From Hordeum vulgare subsp. vulgare (taxonomy: Eukaryota > Streptophyta > Magnoliopsida > Poales > Poaceae), in contig NC_058521.1 in the NCBI RefSeq assembly GCF_904849725.1, positions 434,266,676 to 434,330,675 of the forward strand: 64,000 nucleotides of DNA, given 5' to 3'. Under the pieces are notes generated by a model, which saw only the letters and a program-made list of their open reading frames with translations, searched no databases and had not been told where the DNA came from. A program made the translations under genes and the position numbers. This document shows positions 14,098 through 26,889 of the stretch, piece after piece. Position 1 is the stretch's first letter. Each line of letters starts with the position of its first letter.

Positions 14098-15620
14098 TGA
14101 TACATCCATTTTGCATCATGCTTTCATTTTGATATTTATTGCTTTATGGGCTGTTATATTACTTTGTGGTACCATATTTATTCCTTTTCTCTCTTATTTT
14201 GCAAGGTTTATTTGAAGAGAGAGAATTCAGGCAGCTGGAATTCTGGATTGGAAAGGAGCAAATCTTAGTCCACTATTCTGCACAACTCCAAATGCCCTGA
14301 AAATTTACATGGAATTTTTTGGGATTATATAAAAAATACTGGGCGAAAGAAGTACCAGAGGGGAGCTACCAGGGCGCCACAAGCCGTGCCACCGCCACCC
14401 CCTGGTGGCGGTTGGCAAGCTTGTGGGCTCCCTGACGGCCCGCTAGCCCCCCTCTTTTTCTATATGAAGGGTTTCGTTCCAAAAAATCAATCGGGAGCTT
14501 TTTCGTGGTTTCGCCGCCGCCACGAGGCAGAACTTGAGCAGATCCAATCTAGAGCTCCGGCAGGACGATCCTGCCGGGGAAACTTCCCTCCCGGAGGGGG
14601 AAATCGTCGCCATCGTCATCACCAACACACCTATAGTCGGAGGGGAGGCGTGTTCATCAACATCTTCATCAGCACCATCTCCTCTCCAATCCCTAGTTCA
14701 TCTCTTGTAACCAATCTCCGTCTCACGGCTCGATTGGTACTTGTAAGGTTACTAGTAGTGTTGATTACTCTTTGTAGTTGATGCTAGTTGGATTACTTGG
14801 TGGAAGAGTTTATGTTCAGATCCTTGATGCTATTCATTATACCTCTGATCATGATTATTATTATACTTTGTGAGTAGTTACTTTTGTTCCTGAGGACATG
14901 GGATAAGTCATGTTAATAATAGTCATGTGAATTTGGTATTCGTTCGGTGTTTTGATATGTTGTATGTTGTTTTTCCTCTAGTGGTGTTATGTGAACGTCG
15001 ACTACGTAACACTTCACCATATTTGGGCCTAGAGGAAGGCATTGGGGAGTAGTAAGTAGATGATGGGTTGCTAGAGTGACAGAAGCTTAAACCCCAGTCT
15101 ATGCGTTGCTTCGTAAGGGGCTGATTTGGATCCACTAGTTTAATGTTATGGTTAGACGTTGTCTTAATTCTTCTTTCGTAGTTGCGGATGCTTGCGAGAG
15201 GGGTTAATCATAAGTGAGATGCTTGTCCAAGTAAGGGCAGTACCCAAGCGCCGGTCCACCCACATATCAAACTATCAAAGTAACGAACGCGAATCATATG
15301 AACATGATGAAACTGGCATGACAGAAATTCCCGTGTGTCCTCGGGAGCGTTTTTCCTCCTATAAGACTTTGTTCGGGCTTGTCCCTTGCTACAAAATGGA
15401 TTGGGCCACTTGCTGCACCATTGCTACTACTTGTTACTTGTTACTTTTCGCTTGCTACGTTTCACCTCACTACACCATCACTTGGTACCCCGCTACTTTC
15501 AGTGGTTGCAGTTATTACCTTGCTGAAAATTGGTTACCAGAGCCTTCTACTCCTCGTCGGGTTCGACACTCTTACTTATTGAAAGGACTACGATTGATCC
15601 CCTATACTTGTGGGTCATCA
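14098..15620 (+). repeat. Element C 5' LTR
   Basis: It starts TGATACATCCATTTTGC and ends CTTGTGGGTCATCA at 15620, just before the primer site. It includes the GC hairpin (14376-14428) and a TATA box (14460-14466). Confidence 0.93.
14376..14466 (+). promoter_or_regulatory. Core promoter of element C LTR: nested GC hairpin and TATA box
   Basis: The outer arms GCCACAAGCC (14376-14385) and GCTTGTGGGC (14419-14428) enclose an inner stem GCCACCGCCACC/GGTGGCGGTTGGC. TATATGA follows at 14461-14467. The 3' LTR repeats this at 31268-31320 with a TATA at about 31355. Confidence 0.65.
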
Positions 15621-15631
15621 AGACTCTTTTC

Positions 15632-15649
15632 TGGCGCCGTTGCCAGGGA
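15632..15649 (+). other. tRNA-Asp primer binding site of element C
   Basis: TGGCGCCGTTGCCAGGGA lies 12 bp after the LTR end and matches the complement of the plant tRNA-Asp 3' end except for one base. Confidence 0.88.
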
Positions 15650-15726
15650 GTGAAGCGCCTTTGGTAAGTGGAAATTGGTAAGGAAACATTTATATACTGT
15701 GCTGAAATTTATTGTCACTTGTCACT

Positions 15727-16754
15727 ATGGAAACTGTTCCTTTGAGGAGTTTGTTCGGCGTATCTTCACCACGAACGGAAGCACGAGGAGTTGTCCCTCA
15801 ACCTAAGGTACCTACTGAAAATATCTTTTATGAAATTCCTTCGGGTATGCTTGAGAAACTGTCGGCTAATCCTTTTACAGGAGATGGATCTTCACATCGA
15901 GACTTGCATCTCATCTATGTAGATGAAGTTTGTGGTTTATTTAAGCTTGCAGGTTTGCCCGAGGATGAGGTAAAGAAGAAAGTCTTTCCTTTATCTTTGA
16001 AGCATAAGGCGTTGACATGGTATAGGCTATGTGATGATACTGGATCATGGGACTACAATGGGTTGAAATTGGAATTTCATCAAAAGTTTTATCCTATGCA
16101 TTTAGTACATCGTGATCGGAACTTTATTTATAACTTTTGGCCTCGTGACAGGGAAAGCATAGATCAATCTTGGGGGAGGCTTAAATCAATGCTATATTCA
16201 TGCCCCAATCATGAGCTCTTGAGAGAAATTATCACTCAAAACTTTTATGCTCGGCTTTCTCATGAAGATCGTACCATGCTTGACACTTCTTGTACCGGTT
16301 CTTTTATGAAGAAGGATATTGACCACAAGTGGAATTTATTGGAAAGAATCAAACGTAACTCTGAAGATTGGGAGCTGGAGGAAGGTAAGGAGTTAGGTAT
16401 GAATTTCCAGTTTGATTTTGTTAAATCTTTTGTTGAGACAAACACTTCTAGAGATTTTAGCGCTAAGTATGGACTTGACTCTCAGATAGTAGCTTCTCTA
16501 TGTGAATCATTTGCTGCTCATGTTGATCTTCCCAAAGAGAAGTGTTTAAGTATCATCCTCCAGTAGAAAGCATCATAGTCAAAACCAATCTAGTTGAGGA
16601 GAAAGTCATTGCTTTTAGTGATCCTGGTGTTCCTTGTGCCTACGCTGAGAAACCACCATACCTTTCTAGGATAAAGGATTATTCTAAAGCTCCAACTCTG
16701 ATACGTAGGGGTTACATTAGACCACTTGCACCCCCTGAGGAGATTAGAGTTTAA
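15727..16754 (+). pseudogene. gag: Element C gag (frameshift and nonsense)
   Basis: The start is the ATG at 15727 (METVPLRSLFGV), matching the same start in A (40192) and F (59747). The gag domain covers most of the frame: GDGSSHRDLHLIYVDEVCG, LPEDEVKKKVFPLSLKHKA, then the capsid signature RESIDQSWGRLKSML and NFYARLSHEDRTMLDTSC. A single missing base near 16545 shifts the frame, which then continues to a TAA at 16752-16754 where A has a Glu codon. Beyond this the same frame runs into protease. It forms the RNA-packaging capsid in the family. Confidence 0.9.
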
Positions 16755-18692
16755 CCTAGTGTTGCTATTATCAAAGATCTCTTAACCGAAGACGTAGACG
16801 GGCATGTTATAAAATTCTGTGAGGACTCCGCTAGAATTGCTAAACCTCACGCTAAAGACAAACACGGACCTGTAGTTGGTCTGCCCGTTGTTTCTGTCAA
16901 GATAGGAGACCACTGTTACCATGGTTTATGTGATATGGGAGCTAGTGTTAGTGCAATACCCCGTTCCTTATATGATGAAATCAAAGATGAGATTGCACCT
17001 GCTGAGCTAGAACCCATTGATGTCACTATTACGCTCGCTAATAGAGACACTATCTGCCCTCTGGGAATTGTGAGAGACGTAGAAGTCTTGTGTGGTAAGA
17101 CGAAGTATCCTACTGATTTCCTCGTCCTTGGTACTGCACAAGATAGCTTTTGTCCCATCATATTTGGTAGACCCTTTCTCAACACTGTCAATGCTCACAT
17201 TGATTGCATTAAGCAGACCGTCACTGTTAGTTTCGAGGGTGTGTCTCATGATTTTAACTTCGCCAAGTTTGGAAGACAACCCCATGAAAAAGAGTCGTCT
17301 GGTAGAGATGAAATCGTTGCTCTTGCCATACCTCCTACGGATCCTTCAGAGCAATATCTCCTTGAGGATGAAAATGATATGCATATGGAGGAAAGAGATG
17401 AGATAGATAAAATTGTCTTAGAACAATATCCTATTCTCAAGAATAATTTGCATGTTGAACTACTTGGGGATCCTCCCCCACCAAAGGGTGATCCTATGTT
17501 CGAGCTTAAAGAGTTGCCTGATACTCTTAAGTATTCCTATCTTGATGAGAAGGTGATATATCCTATTATTATTAGTGCTCTCCTCTCAGAGCACGAAGAG
17601 AAGAAGTTACTAAAAACTCTGAGGAAGCACCGTGCTGCTATTGGATATACTCTTGATGATCTTAAGGGTATTAGTCCCACTCTATGTCAGCACAAGATTA
17701 AAACCGATCCTGATTTTAAACCAGTTGTTGATCATCAAAGGGGATTAAATCCTAATATGAAAGAGGTCGTTAGAAAAGAAATATTAAAGCTTCTGGAAGC
17801 AGGAATCATTTATCCTGTTGCTCATAGGGATTGGGTAAGTCCAGTACATTGTGTACCTAAGAAGGGAGGTATCACCGTCGTTCCTAATGATAAGGATGAA
17901 TTAATCCCACAAAGGATTATTACTGGCTATAGGATGGTGATAGAATTCCGGAAACTGAACAAGGCAACCAGGAAAGATCATTATCCTTTGTCGTTTATCG
18001 ACCAAATGATAGAAAGGCTATCAAAACACACACACTTCTGCTTTCTAGACGGTTATCCAGGTTTCTCGCAAATACCTGTTGCACAATCTGATCAGGAGAA
18101 AACCACTTTCACCTGCCCCTTCGGTACCTTTGCTTATAGACGTACGTATGCCTTTTGGCTTATGCAATGCACCTGCCACCTTTCAAAGAGGTATGATGGC
18201 TATATTCTCTGACTTCTGTGAAAAGATTGTCGAGGTTTTCATGGATGACTTCTCCGTTTACGGGTCTTCCTTTGATGATTGCCTCAGCAACCTTGATCGA
18301 GTCTTACAGAGATGCGAAGATACCAACCTCATCTTGAATAGGGAGAAGTGCCACTTTATGGTTAACGAAGGTATCATCTTAGGACAGAAAATTTCTGAAA
18401 GAGGCATTGAAGTTAATAAGGCTAAGGTTGATGCAATTGAGAAAATGCCTTGCCCCACAGATACCAGAGATATACGAAGTTTCCTAGGTCATGCTGGTTT
18501 CTATAGAAGGTTCATTAAAGACTTCTCTAAGATTTCTAGGCCTCTTACCAACCTCTTGCAGAAAGATGTTCCTTTTGTTTTTGATGAGGATTGTGAGGAA
18601 GCTTTCGAAATACTTAAGAAGGCTTTGATTACCGCACCTATTATTCAACCACCTGACTGGAACTTGCCCTTTGAAATCATGTGCGACGCTAG
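16755..18692 (+). pseudogene. pol: Element C protease and reverse transcriptase (frameshifted, cut by element D)
   Basis: The frame continues from gag. The protease has LCDMGASVSAIPRSLYDEI (active-site D-M-G-A) and IIFGRPFLNTVNAHID. The reverse transcriptase begins near 17700 with LEAGIIYPVAHRDWVSPVHC, then FCFLDGYPGFSQIPVAQ and TTFTCPFGTFAYRR. An extra ACGT in CGTACGTATG near 18142-18150 shifts the frame exactly before MPFGLCNAPATFQRGMM; the shifted frame has the catalytic VFMDDFSVYG (the YMDD box with Phe) and continues to FEIMCDASD, the start of RNase H, where D interrupts at 18692. It copies the element RNA into DNA in relatives; this copy is dead. Confidence 0.93.
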
Positions 18693-20321
18693 TGATGTCC
18701 GCTATGCTAATGCACAAAAGTCCTTCCAATGGCGCCAGAAACAGGTGTGTCGACGGCACCACGAATCCTTCAGCTGCGGCTACACCTTAAGGGACTTCCT
18801 AGGCAAGTATGAAAAGGATTTACCCCGTGGCCTTGGAGCCTTACGTTGGTGTTCCCTTGACGCGGAAAGGGTGATGTAGCACAGCGACGGTAAGTATTTC
18901 CCTAAGTTTGAGAACCAAGGTATCAATCCAGTGGAGGAGTATCTCAAGATCCTGCACAAACACAAAAGCTTGCTCCCAACGCTATGAAGGGGTTGACAAT
19001 CCCTTATAGATTGTTTGCCAAGTGAGAACCGAAAACAACAAAGTAACAAAGAAAAGTAAAAACGGAGGTGTAAACGATGGATGTGAATAGACCCGGGGGC
19101 CGTAGTGTTTACTAGTGGCTTCTCTCATGAAAGCAAGTAGACGGTGGGTGAACAAATTACTGTCGAGAAATTGATAGAACCGCGCAAAGTCGTGACGATA
19201 TCCATGCAATGATTATATCTATAGGCATCACGTCCAAAACAAGTAGACCGATACTTTCTGCATCTGCTACCATTACTCCACACGTCGACCGCTATCCTGC
19301 ATGCATCTAGTGTATTAAGTCCATAAGAACAGAGTAACGCCTTAAGCTAGATGACATGATGTAGAGGGATAATCTCAAACCAATGATAAAACCCCCCATC
19401 TTTTTACCCTTGATGGCAACTACTTGATGTGTGCCTTGCTGCCCCTACTGTCACTGGGAAAGTTCACCACATGGTAGAACCCAAAACCAAGCACTTCTCC
19501 CATTGCAAGAATCATAGATCTAGTTGGCCAAACAAAACGCAAGACTCGGAGAGACTTACAAGGATATCAAATCATGCATATAAGAAATCAACAAAGACTC
19601 AAATATATATCATAGATAATCTGATCACAAATCCACAATTCATCGGATCTCGACAAACACACCGCCAAAGAAGATTACATCGGATAGATCTCCGTGAAGA
19701 TCATGGAGAACTTTGTATTGAAGATCCAAGAGAGAGAAGAAGCCATCTAGCTACAACTACGGACCCGTAGGTCTGAAGTGAACTACTCATGAGTCATTGG
19801 AGGGGCGATGATGATGATGAAGAAGCCCTCCAACTCCAAAGTCCCCTCCGGCAGGGTGCCGGGAAGGGTCTCCAGATGAGATCTCGCGGAAACGGAAGCT
19901 TGGGGCGGCGGAAAGTATTTTCGAGGCTCCCCTTATTTTTTGCAGAATATTTGGAAATATATAGGCCAAGGATCTAGGTCAGGGGGCGGCCAGGGAGGCC
20001 ATAGGTCCTGCCACCGCCGCCTCCCCCTGGTGGCGGAGTGGGGGCTTGTGGCCTCCCTGGAGCCCACCTGGCTTGGCCCAAAGGCCCCCTGATCATCTTC
20101 CGTTCGGGAAAAAATCATTTCGGGGTTTTTCTTCCGTTTGGACTCCGTTCCAAAATCAGATCTGAGAAGAGTCAAAAACACGGAAAAAACAGGAACTGAC
20201 ACTTGGCACTGAATTAATAAGTTAGTCCCAAAAAAGATATAAAAGGTACATAAAACAACCAAAGAAGACAAGATAACAGCGTGAAACCATCAAAAATTAT
20301 AGATACGTTTGAGACGTATCA
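18693..20321 (-). repeat. Element D 3' LTR
   Basis: On the minus strand it starts TGATACGTCTCAAACG (at 20321) and ends at 18693 with ...GCGGACATCA. It includes the GC hairpin at about 19990-20060 (plus-strand CCACCGCCGCC and GGTGGCGG inner arms). A long plus-strand frame (19429-19770) is retained in both LTRs simply because LTRs are copies. Confidence 0.92.
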
Positions 20322-22992
20322 AGCATCCCCAAGCTTAACTCCTCCTCGTCCTCGAGTAGGGAAGTGATAAAGAATGAATTTTTGATGCTTTAATTCTACC
20401 TCGCATAGGTGTCCTTTGTAATTCCTCTTATGTGACGTGAATGTTCAGATCCATTAGATTCAAAACAATAGTTTGCTATTGACGTGGAAACAATAATAAT
20501 TCAAGCAAACTAGCAAGGTAATCATGAACTTTCAAAATAACAAGTCCAAAAGAAAGTTATCCCTACAAAAGCATATAGTCTGGCTATGCTCTATCATCAT
20601 TGCACAACGAATTTAAATCATGCACAACCCCGGTATTGGCCAAGTAATTGTTTCACACCTTTACTTTCTCAAACCTTTTCAACTCTCACGCAATACATGA
20701 GCGTGAGCCATAGTTATAGCACTATATATGGTGTGGAATGTGGTGGAGGTTGCGAGACCAAAATGAGAAGATAGTCACATTAGCTAGGCATATTAATGAG
20801 CTGTGGAGATGCTCATCAATAGATATCAATGTGAATGAGTAGGGATTGCCATACAAATGATGCACTAGAGCTATGAGTATGTGAAAGCTCTTAAAGAAAA
20901 CTAGTGGGTGTGCATCCAACTTGCTTGCTCACGAAGACCTAGGGCAATTTTGAGGAAGCCTATCATTGGAATATACAAGCCAAGTTATATAATGAAAATT
21001 TCCCACTAGCTATATGGTGGTGACAAAACGAGATACTCTCAATCATGAAGATCATGGTGCTTAATATGCACAAGTGTGGAAAAAGTGGTAGCATTGTTCC
21101 TTCTCTCTTTTTCTCTCATTTTTTTTACATTTTATTTGTTTGGTGGGCTCTTTGGCCTCTTTTTTTAATTTTGGTGGGCTTATTTGGCCTCTTTTATTTC
21201 CTCACATGGGACAATGCTCCATTAATGATGATCATCACAATTTCAACTCAAAACTTAGAGCAACTATGACTCTATATGGAATGCCTTCGGTAGTGTACCA
21301 TGGCAGTGATCTAGCATGGCATAGACATCAATGGAAACATCATGCTAGTTATCTTATGATCATGCACTGGCAATGTAGACGTGGTGGCACATGTCATGGT
21401 GGTAGTTGCATGGAAATATATCTCGGAATGACTTTGAAAAAGCCATAGTAGGTAGGTATGGTGGCTGTTTTGAGGGAGGCTAATTGTGGGTTTTGAGCAC
21501 CGGCGAAAGTTGCACGGCACTGAGAAGATGGTGATGGTGGAAGGTGAAAGTACATCTAAACCATGGAGTCAACATTAGTCATGAAGAACTCATATACTTG
21601 TTGCAAAAGTTTTATTAGTAATCGAAACAAAGCATTCAACGCATGGTAGGTATAAACCATCGCGCGATCCCGAACGCCACGCAAAGGGTGACAACCAATA
21701 TACTAATCATGCTCAGATTTCATCACATATAGGTTCACCATACGTGCATGCTACGGGAATCACTAACTTCAACACAAGTATTTCTAGATCCACAACACCT
21801 TACTAGCATGACTTCAATATTACCATAACCACAACTCAAAACTAATTGAGAAGAATCCAATTTCTCTAACTATTCAATGCACATGAAGGTGGAAGTTTTC
21901 GTATCCCTTTGGATAACTACCCCTTTTGAGACTAGTTTCAAAGCATAGATCAACTACCAAGCCACGCACCGCTGTGCTCTAAAAGATATAAGTGAAGCAC
22001 ATAGAGCAAAAGTATCTAGCTCAAAAGATATAAGTGAAGCACATGTGAGCTGAATTGTCTACCAAAAGATATAAGTGAAGCTCAACAAAATCACGGTGTG
22101 TGCATGTATCTCTCTCTAGTTGTGCAGAAAGGATGATTGTGACACAACAAAAATAAAAGACTCCTACGATACAAGACGCTCCAAGCAAAAACACATAACA
22201 TGTGGTGAATAAAAATATAGCCCCAAGTAACGTTACCGATGGATTGAAGACGAGAGAGGGGATGCCTTCCCGGGGCATCCCCAAGCTTAGGCTTTTACGG
22301 CATCCTTGAATCTCTTGGGGTGCCTTGGGCATACCCATGCTTGAGCTCTTGCCACTCTTTATCTCTTTGTCCATAAGAACTTCACCCAAAACATGAAAAC
22401 TTAACAACACGAAACTTAAACAGAAACTCGTGATAACATTAGTATGAGAAAGCAAACCACCACTTCCTTAGGTACTGTATAAAACTTAAATTCTACTTGT
22501 GCTGATGTTGGGTTACTGTACTTTCAATCTTCCATGGCTAATAGCCCCCGATACTATCCATAGTTTCATCAAAATAAGCATCCAACACAACAAAAACAGA
22601 ATATGTTAACAGCAGACCAGTCTGAAGCAATCTATATATTTCGTATACCTATGTACTTCAAAACTTCTGAAAAATTACGAAAGTTTGAAGAATTTGTGTA
22701 GCAATCATCAGCAAAAAGAATCAACTCAAAAGCTCTTACAGAAAAAAAATGAAAATTTGTTTCCTGAGCAGAAAGTTTCTGTCTTTTCCAGCATGACCAA
22801 ACGATCATCCCCAAGACTAATCATAACGGTTTTGCTTGGCACAAACGCAAAAAGAAACACAAAAAACACAATCATAACAGAATTATGAAAGTGTGGGAAA
22901 CACAAAACAGAAAGAAAAACGATAGATTCGTTGGGTTGCCTCCCAACAAGCGCTTTTGTTTAACGCCCTTAGCTAGGCGAAAGGTGATGAAA
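20322..22992 (-). other. Element D 3' spacer, non-coding, with two polypurine tracts
   Basis: No protein was recognised. The terminal tract is AAGCTTGGGGATGCT (minus strand, 20322-20336) and an internal copy AAGCTTGGGGA lies at 22278-22288. The motif CCACCATACCTACCTA shared with A, B and C is at 21449-21464. Close to the protease stop, GTTGGG and CCCAAC around a 6-nt loop form a hairpin at 22931-22948. Confidence 0.75.
21981..22082 (-). repeat. Three direct copies of an 18-bp motif in element D spacer
   Basis: AAAAGATATAAGTGAAGC occurs at 21981, 22023 and 22063 on the plus strand, spaced 42 and 40 bp apart. The sequence between copies also shows partial similarity (ACAT, AGC, TCTA), so it is a short tandem duplication. 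Confidence 0.85.
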
Positions 22993-23616
22993 TCACGTAT
23001 AGTCTTCTTTGGTGCTCAAACCATAGGTAGCCCTCATCATAGATTCATAAGGCAATCTTATTTTATTTCTAGGAAAGTGCTCCATGCCCTTCTTTAAAGG
23101 AAACTGAAATCTAATATTCCCTTCCTTCATATCGATGATAGCACCAATAGTCCTTAGGAAAGGTCTACCAAGAATAATGGGACATGAAGGATTGCAATCT
23201 ATGTCAAGTACAATGAAATCCACGGGTGCATAGTTCTTATTGGCAACAATAAGAACATCATCGATCCTCCCCATGGGTTTCTTGACAGTAGAATCCGCAA
23301 GATGCAAATTAAGAGAACACTCTTCAATCTCATGAAAACCAAGAATATCACATAAAGATTTTGGAATCGCGGAAACACTAGCACCCAAATCACACAAAGC
23401 ATTGCACTCATAGTTCTTGATCTTGATTTTGATAGTAGGTTCCCACTCATTATGAAGTTTTCTAGGTATAGAGACTTCTAGTTCGAGCTTCTCTTCAAAA
23501 GATTTCATCATAGCATCTACGATATGCGTGGTAAAGGCTTTGCTTTGGCTATAAGCATGTGGAGAGTTTGCAATGGATTGCATCAAAGAAATGCATTCAA
23601 ATAAGGAGCAATTATC
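22993..23616 (-). pseudogene. Element D aspartic protease
   Basis: The minus-strand frame from 23586 has NALCDLGASVSAIPKSLC (D-L-G-A active site) and PIILGRPFLRTIGAIIDM, the two hallmarks of the Gypsy protease domain. It is in the same frame as gag, separated only by a TAA at 23619-23617, so gag and protease were one polyprotein. The domain ends at 22993 with a stop and no polymerase follows. Confidence 0.85.
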
Positions 23617-25032
23617 TTAATTGAATTCCTTGAAATCCAAAGTGGGAGTTTCATTACTACCCAAAATTTTGACTTCTTCTACTCCACTCTCCACACCTTT
23701 ATCATCAAGATAGGTGGACTCCGAATCATTGGGGCGTTTTTCAACCAAAGTGGATTCATATCCAGCCCCTCCATAAGTAGGTTTGACACGCGAAAACAAA
23801 TATTCAAGAGGAGACAACCCAAGCACTTTAAGATCTTCGTGATTTGCATCACTAGAACGCACCCTTTTAAACCATTCATGTCTAGCGCGAATTTGGGCGG
23901 TTCTTTCTTTGCTCTCATTCATGGAGATACGCATAGCTTTCAAAGTTTCATCCAAGCTGACCTTGGGAGGAGCGCATCTAACTTTCAAAGCATCAATATC
24001 ACAAGACATCCTATCAACGCTCTTAGCCAAATCGTCTATTTTGAGTAGTTTTTCCTCTATGGACGCATGGAAAATCTTTTGAAAGTTGATGAACTCTTTG
24101 ATATTACTCTCTAAATCAGAGGGTAATTTGTTGTGATTTCCATAAGTGTTGTTGTAGGAATTGCCATAATTATTAGAGGAGTTACTAGGAAAAGGCCTAG
24201 GAACATAGTTTCCTCTAAAAGCATTGTTGTTGCCAAAATTGTTCCTACCAACAAAATTCACGTCCAAACTAGCGTTGCTACTCTCAATCAAAGAACATAG
24301 TGGCATGTCATTAGGATCTACGGTAGCATTTCTACTAGCAACCAAATTCATCAACTCGTCCATCTTAGCACTAAGCGAGTTAATCTCTTCTATAGCGTGC
24401 ACCTTTTTGCTACCAGGCCACCTTTCAGTGTGCCACTGAGAGTAGTTGGTCATGATATTGTCTAGGAGTTTTGTAGCGTCTCCTAACGTGATTTCCATGA
24501 ATGTTCCACCTGAGGCGGAGTCCAAGATATGGCGAGAAGTGAAATTCAAGCCAACATAAAAGATTTGTATAATCATCCACAAACTCAAGCCATGAACGGG
24601 ACGATTTCTAATCATAAGCTTCATCCTCTCCCAAGATTGTGCAACATGTTCATGATCAAGTTGCTTGAAATTCATGATATCGTTACGTAAGGAGATGATC
24701 TTAGCCGGCGGAAAATACTTGGATATGTAAGCATCTTTGCACTTATCCCAAGAATCGATACTATTTTTAGGCAAAGAAGGAAAAAGTTTCAACTTAATCA
24801 CGTCATTATCCACATCTCTTTTCTTTTGCATATCACAAAGCTCAATGAAGGTATTGAGATGGGATGCGACATCTTCACTAGGAAGGCCAAAGAATTGCTC
24901 TTTCATAACAAGATTCAGCAAAGCTGTGTTGATTTCATACGATTCCGCACTAGTAGCGGGAGCAATCAGAGTACTAATAAAATCATTATTATTAGTGCTC
25001 GAGAAGTCGCAAAGTTTGGTGTTTTCAGCCAT
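23617..25032 (-). pseudogene. gag: Element D gag
   Basis: The start is the ATG at 25032 (MAENTKLCDFS); an upstream in-frame ATG at 25062 is in the leader. Conserved gag features are FFGLPSEDVASHLNTFIELC, DAYISKYFPPAKIISLRNDI and SWERMKLMIRNRPVHGL. The stretch DVIKLKLFPSLPKNSIDSW appears to lack about a dozen residues usually found between LFP and SLP in this family, an in-frame deletion inside the capsid. After the capsid comes an Asn-rich region and a coiled-coil-like segment. The frame is otherwise open for more than 470 codons, making it one of the best preserved coding regions in the window. Confidence 0.88.
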
Positions 25033-25239
25033 GATGACTTCAACAAACAAACAAGCACACAATCAAGCAAGAGAACCGGCAAAGGAAAACGGCAAAGGCA
25101 AAAGAAAATGGTGAAGGAGAAAGGCAAATGAAAACGGCAAATGTGAAGTGGGGGAGAGGAAAACGAGAGGCAACTGGCAACAAAAGTAAATGCAAGAGAA
25201 GAGTTTGTGAGACCTACTTGGATAGATCTTGATTTCTCC

Positions 25240-25257
25240 TCCCTGGCAACGGCACCA
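25240..25257 (-). other. tRNA-Asp primer binding site of element D
   Basis: On the minus strand it reads TGGTGCCGTTGCCAGGGA, two changes from the tRNA-Asp complement, 10 bp from the 5' LTR end. Confidence 0.8.
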
Positions 25258-25267
25258 GAAATGCTTC

Positions 25268-26889
25268 TGATGTCAGCTATTCTAATGCACAAAAGTCCTT
25301 CCAATGGCGCCAGAAACAGGTGTGTTTACGGCACCAGGAATCCTTCAGCTGCGGCTACGCCTTAAGGGACTTCCTAGGAAAGTATGCAAAGGATTTCCCC
25401 CATGGCCATGGAGCCTTGCGTTGGTGTTCCCTTGAAGCGGAAAGGGTGATGTAGCACAGCGACGGTAAGTATTTCCCTCAGTTTGAGAACCAAGGTATCA
25501 ATCCAGTGGAGGAGTATCTCAAGATCCTGCACAAACACAAAAGCTTGCTCGCAACGCTATGAAGGGGTTGTCAATCCCTTATAGATTGCTTGCCAAGTGA
25601 GAACTGAAAGCAAGTAACAAAGCAAAGTAAAAGCGGAGGTGTTAACGATGGATGTGAATAGACCCGGGGGCCGTAGTGTTTACTAGTGGCTTCTCTCATG
25701 AAAGCAAGTAGACGGTGGGTGAACAAATTACTGTCGAGCAATTGATAGAACCGCGCAAAGTCGTGACGATATCCATGCAATGATTATATCTATAGGCATC
25801 ACGTCCAAAACAAGTAGACCGATACTTTCTGCATCTACTACTATTACTCCACACGTCGACCGCTATCCAGCATGCATCTAGTGTATTAAGTCCATAAGAA
25901 CAGAGTAACGCCTTAAGCAAGATGACATGATGTAGAGGGATAATCTCAAACCAATGATAAAAACCCCATCTTTTTACCCTTGATGGCAACTACTTGATGT
26001 GTGCCTTGCTGCCCCTACTGTCACTAGGAAAGGTCACCACATGGTAGAACCCAAAACCAAGCACTTCTCCCATTGCAAGAATCATAGATCTAGTTGGCCA
26101 AACAAAACCCAAGACTCAGAGAGACTTACAAGGATATCAAATCATGCATGTAAGAAATCAGCAAAGACTCAAATATATATCATAGATAATTTGATCACAA
26201 ATCCACCATTCATCGGATCTCGACAAACACACCACCAAAGAAGATTACATCGGATAGATCTTCATGAAGATCATGGAGAACTTTGTATTGAAGATCCAAG
26301 AGAGAGAAGAACCCATCTAGCTACTAATTACGGACCCGTAGGTCTGAAGTGAACTACTCACGAGTCATTGCAGGGGCGATGATGATGATGAAGAAGCCCT
26401 CCAACTCCAAAGTCCCCTCCGGCAGGGTGCCGGGAAGGGTCCCCAGATGAGATCTCGCGGAAACGGAAGCTTGCGGCGGCGGAAAAGTATTTTCGAGGCT
26501 CCACTTATTTTTTTGCGGAATATCTGGGAATATATAGGCCAAGGATCTAGGTGAGGTGGCGGCCAGGGAGGCCACAAGCCCTTCCACCGCCGCCTCCCCC
26601 TGGTGGCGGAGTGGGGGCTTGTGGGCTCCCTGGAGCCCACCTTGCTTGGCCCAAAGGCCCCCTGATCTTCTTCCGTTCAGGAAAAAATCATTTCGGGGTT
26701 TTTCTTCCGTTTGGACTCCGTTCCAAAATCAGATCTGAAAAGAGTCAAAAACACGGAAAAAACAGGAACTAGCACTTGGCACTGAATTAATAAGTCCCAA
26801 AAAAGATATAAAAGGTATGTAAAACAACCAAAGAAGACAAGATAACAGCGTGAAACCATAAAAATTATAGATACGTTTGAGACGTATCA
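25268..26889 (-). repeat. Element D 5' LTR
   Basis: Same ends as the copy at 18693-20321 (plus strand starts TGATGTCAGCTATTC and ends GACGTATCA). The GC hairpin is at about 26564-26633, with arms GGGAGGCCACAAGCCC and GGGCTTGTGGGCTCCC. Confidence 0.93.

Larger units (their letters stand above)
18693..26889 (-). mobile_element. Element D: non-autonomous Gypsy element with gag and protease only
   Basis: The TSD GCTAG is at 18688-18692 and 26890-26894, splitting C's RNase H. On the minus strand it has a 5' LTR (25268-26889), primer site (25240-25257), gag (25032 to 23617), protease (to 22993), a 2.7-kb non-coding spacer, a polypurine tract (20322-20335) and a 3' LTR (18693-20321). There is no reverse transcriptase, RNase H or integrase. 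In a 530-bp stretch the LTRs differ at about 16 positions by eye. It is the innermost and so the last insertion of its chain. Confidence 0.93.

Noticed and set aside
19429..19770. Plus-strand frame of 113 codons, repeated at 25999-26352
   Set aside because: It lies antisense within element D's LTRs; the second copy exists because LTRs are duplicates, and no domain is recognisable.
24737..25114. Plus-strand frame antisense to D gag
   Set aside because: Shadow of the well-supported gag frame on the minus strand.
25240..25257. tRNA gene-like sequence at the primer sites
   Set aside because: Only 18 bases complementary to a tRNA end are present; there is no cloverleaf, so these are primer binding sites.
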